A DNA stretch of 6,062 nt from the NCBI GenBank assembly GCA_009787075.1, contig WRGS01000127.1, positions 1-6,062 on the forward strand, read 5' to 3'. Positions 5,399-6,062 of the stretch are shown here, one piece after another. Below the pieces are notes generated by a model. That model made no database searches. It was not told where the DNA came from and saw nothing but the letters and a program-made list of their open reading frames with translations. Position numbers and translations under genes: made by a program. The stretch is from Paludibacter sp. (GTDB lineage Bacteria; Bacteroidota; Bacteroidia; Bacteroidales; Paludibacteraceae). Each line of letters begins with the position of its first letter. Position 1 is the stretch's first letter.

Positions 5399-6062
5399 AT
5401 GACAAAAAAAGTAATTTTAATGAGCATATTTGCCCTGACAATTAGTAGCAGTGCGATAATAAACGCACAAGTAGGTATTAATACCGAAAACCCAAAAGCA
5501 ACCTTGGATATAGTGGGCAAACCGAGCAATCCAGCGATTATAGACGGCATTATTGCTCCGCGTCTCACCGGTAAACAACTCGCAGCCAAAGACGCTATTT
5601 ATGGTGCAGAGCAAACAGGCACAGTAGTGTATGCACTTGATGCATCGGCTGCTGCAGGAACAGCAGGCGCAAAAACAACCAACGTAACAGCCGCAGGTTA
5701 TTACTATTTTGACGGCACAGTATGGCGTGCACTACAGGGAACATCAGGAGGAGGTTCTTCTTCAAACTTCAATTTCAGTTACAATCCCACAACCAATGTG
5801 TTGATTTTAGAAGATGGAACAAAAACCGAGACGATAACGCTGGGGGTTTCCGCTTCCAATGGACTGACTGAAACCAACAAAGATATACAACTCGGCGGAA
5901 CCTTGATAAAAAACACTGAAATTGCACAAAATGGCAAAAACCTTTATACCACAGGCAGCGGAAAAGTAAGTGTAGGCGCAGTGCCAGCATCAAGCAGTGC
6001 AAAATTTGAAGTTAATGGCGCATCTGCCAACACACAGGCATATAACGCAGGAAGCGGCACAA
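5399..6062 (+). CDS. large secreted surface / fibre-like protein, N-terminal part; runs off the window
   Basis: The frame is open from the ATG at 5399 to the last base (221 codons, no stop), so this is a real gene cut by the window edge. It has a signal peptide (MTKKVILMSIFALTISSSAI, cleaved about residue 23-24 after INAQ or INA). The mature start, VGINTENPKATLDIVGKP, is the N-terminal mark of many Bacteroidetes surface proteins. Next come IIAPRLTGKQLAAKDAIY (51-68), GYYYFDGTVWRAL (100-112), a Gly/Ser linker (GTSGGGSSS, 114-122), and a beta-repeat module SNGLTETNKDIQLGGTLIKN (153-172) with AKFEVNGASANTQAYNAGSG (201-220). These elements recur in long beta-repeat proteins of flavobacteria and relatives that resemble phage tail fibres. 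Adhesion or a cell-surface structural role is likely; a binding target cannot be named. The A/T leader AAATAAATAAATC precedes the start. Confidence 0.88.
   Translation, partial: MTKKVILMSIFALTISSSAIINAQVGINTENPKATLDIVGKPSNPAIIDGIIAPRLTGKQLAAKDAIYGAEQTGTVVYALDASAAAGTAGAKTTNVTAAGYYYFDGTVWRALQGTSGGGSSSNFNFSYNPTTNVLILEDGTKTETITLGVSASNGLTETNKDIQLGGTLIKNTEIAQNGKNLYTTGSGKVSVGAVPASSSAKFEVNGASANTQAYNAGSGT

Noticed and set aside
5338..6002. Three open frames of 65-83 codons on the - strand
   Set aside because: They are shadows of the surface-protein gene, which stays open on the + strand to the window edge with a signal peptide and known modules.

Overview
The window looks like chromosome of an AT-rich Bacteroidota (Bacteroidetes) bacterium. 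Four things point there: a MoxR/Bat-type gene cluster in the Bacteroidetes order (DUF58 protein, BatD-like membrane protein, BatA); promoters of the Bacteroidetes primary-sigma type (TTTG, a spacer of 19-20 bases, then TAnnTTTG); start codons with A/T-rich leaders and no Shine-Dalgarno sequence; and a secreted protein whose mature N-terminus is VGINTENPKATLDI, a hallmark of Bacteroidetes cell-surface and fibre-like proteins. Genus cannot be told from the sequence.

Positions 1-3470 are one coherent block on the + strand. It holds the C-terminal two thirds or so of a DUF58 (vWA-like) protein that begins before the window, a membrane-anchored BatD-like protein (TTG start), BatA (membrane-anchored vWA protein) and a left-handed beta-helix (hexapeptide) acyltransferase. 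The block closes with a strong intrinsic terminator (15-bp perfect stem plus T-run). The first three genes fit the Bat/MoxR aerotolerance-type envelope system, in which a MoxR AAA+ ATPase, expected upstream, works with vWA proteins at the inner membrane. batB, which normally follows batA, is absent; the acyltransferase stands in its place.

Positions 3471-4352 contain no intact gene. They hold extremely AT-rich DNA with a 24-bp-periodic palindromic repeat, a well-formed promoter that reads into no gene, a decayed C-terminal fragment of an IS5-like transposase on the - strand, an AT-rich 16-bp perfect inverted repeat, and a second, very similar promoter that serves the next gene.

Positions 4353-6062 encode a small secreted protein of unknown function, then a 476-bp non-coding stretch full of hairpins (a GTCAT...ATGAC palindromic repeat and a cluster of short-loop hairpins resembling REP elements), then the start of a large secreted surface protein that runs off the right edge with no stop codon.

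No clearly new defence or biosynthetic system is visible. The most unusual parts are the non-coding stretches: the spaced palindromes, the near-duplicate promoters, and the hairpin cluster in front of the surface-protein gene.
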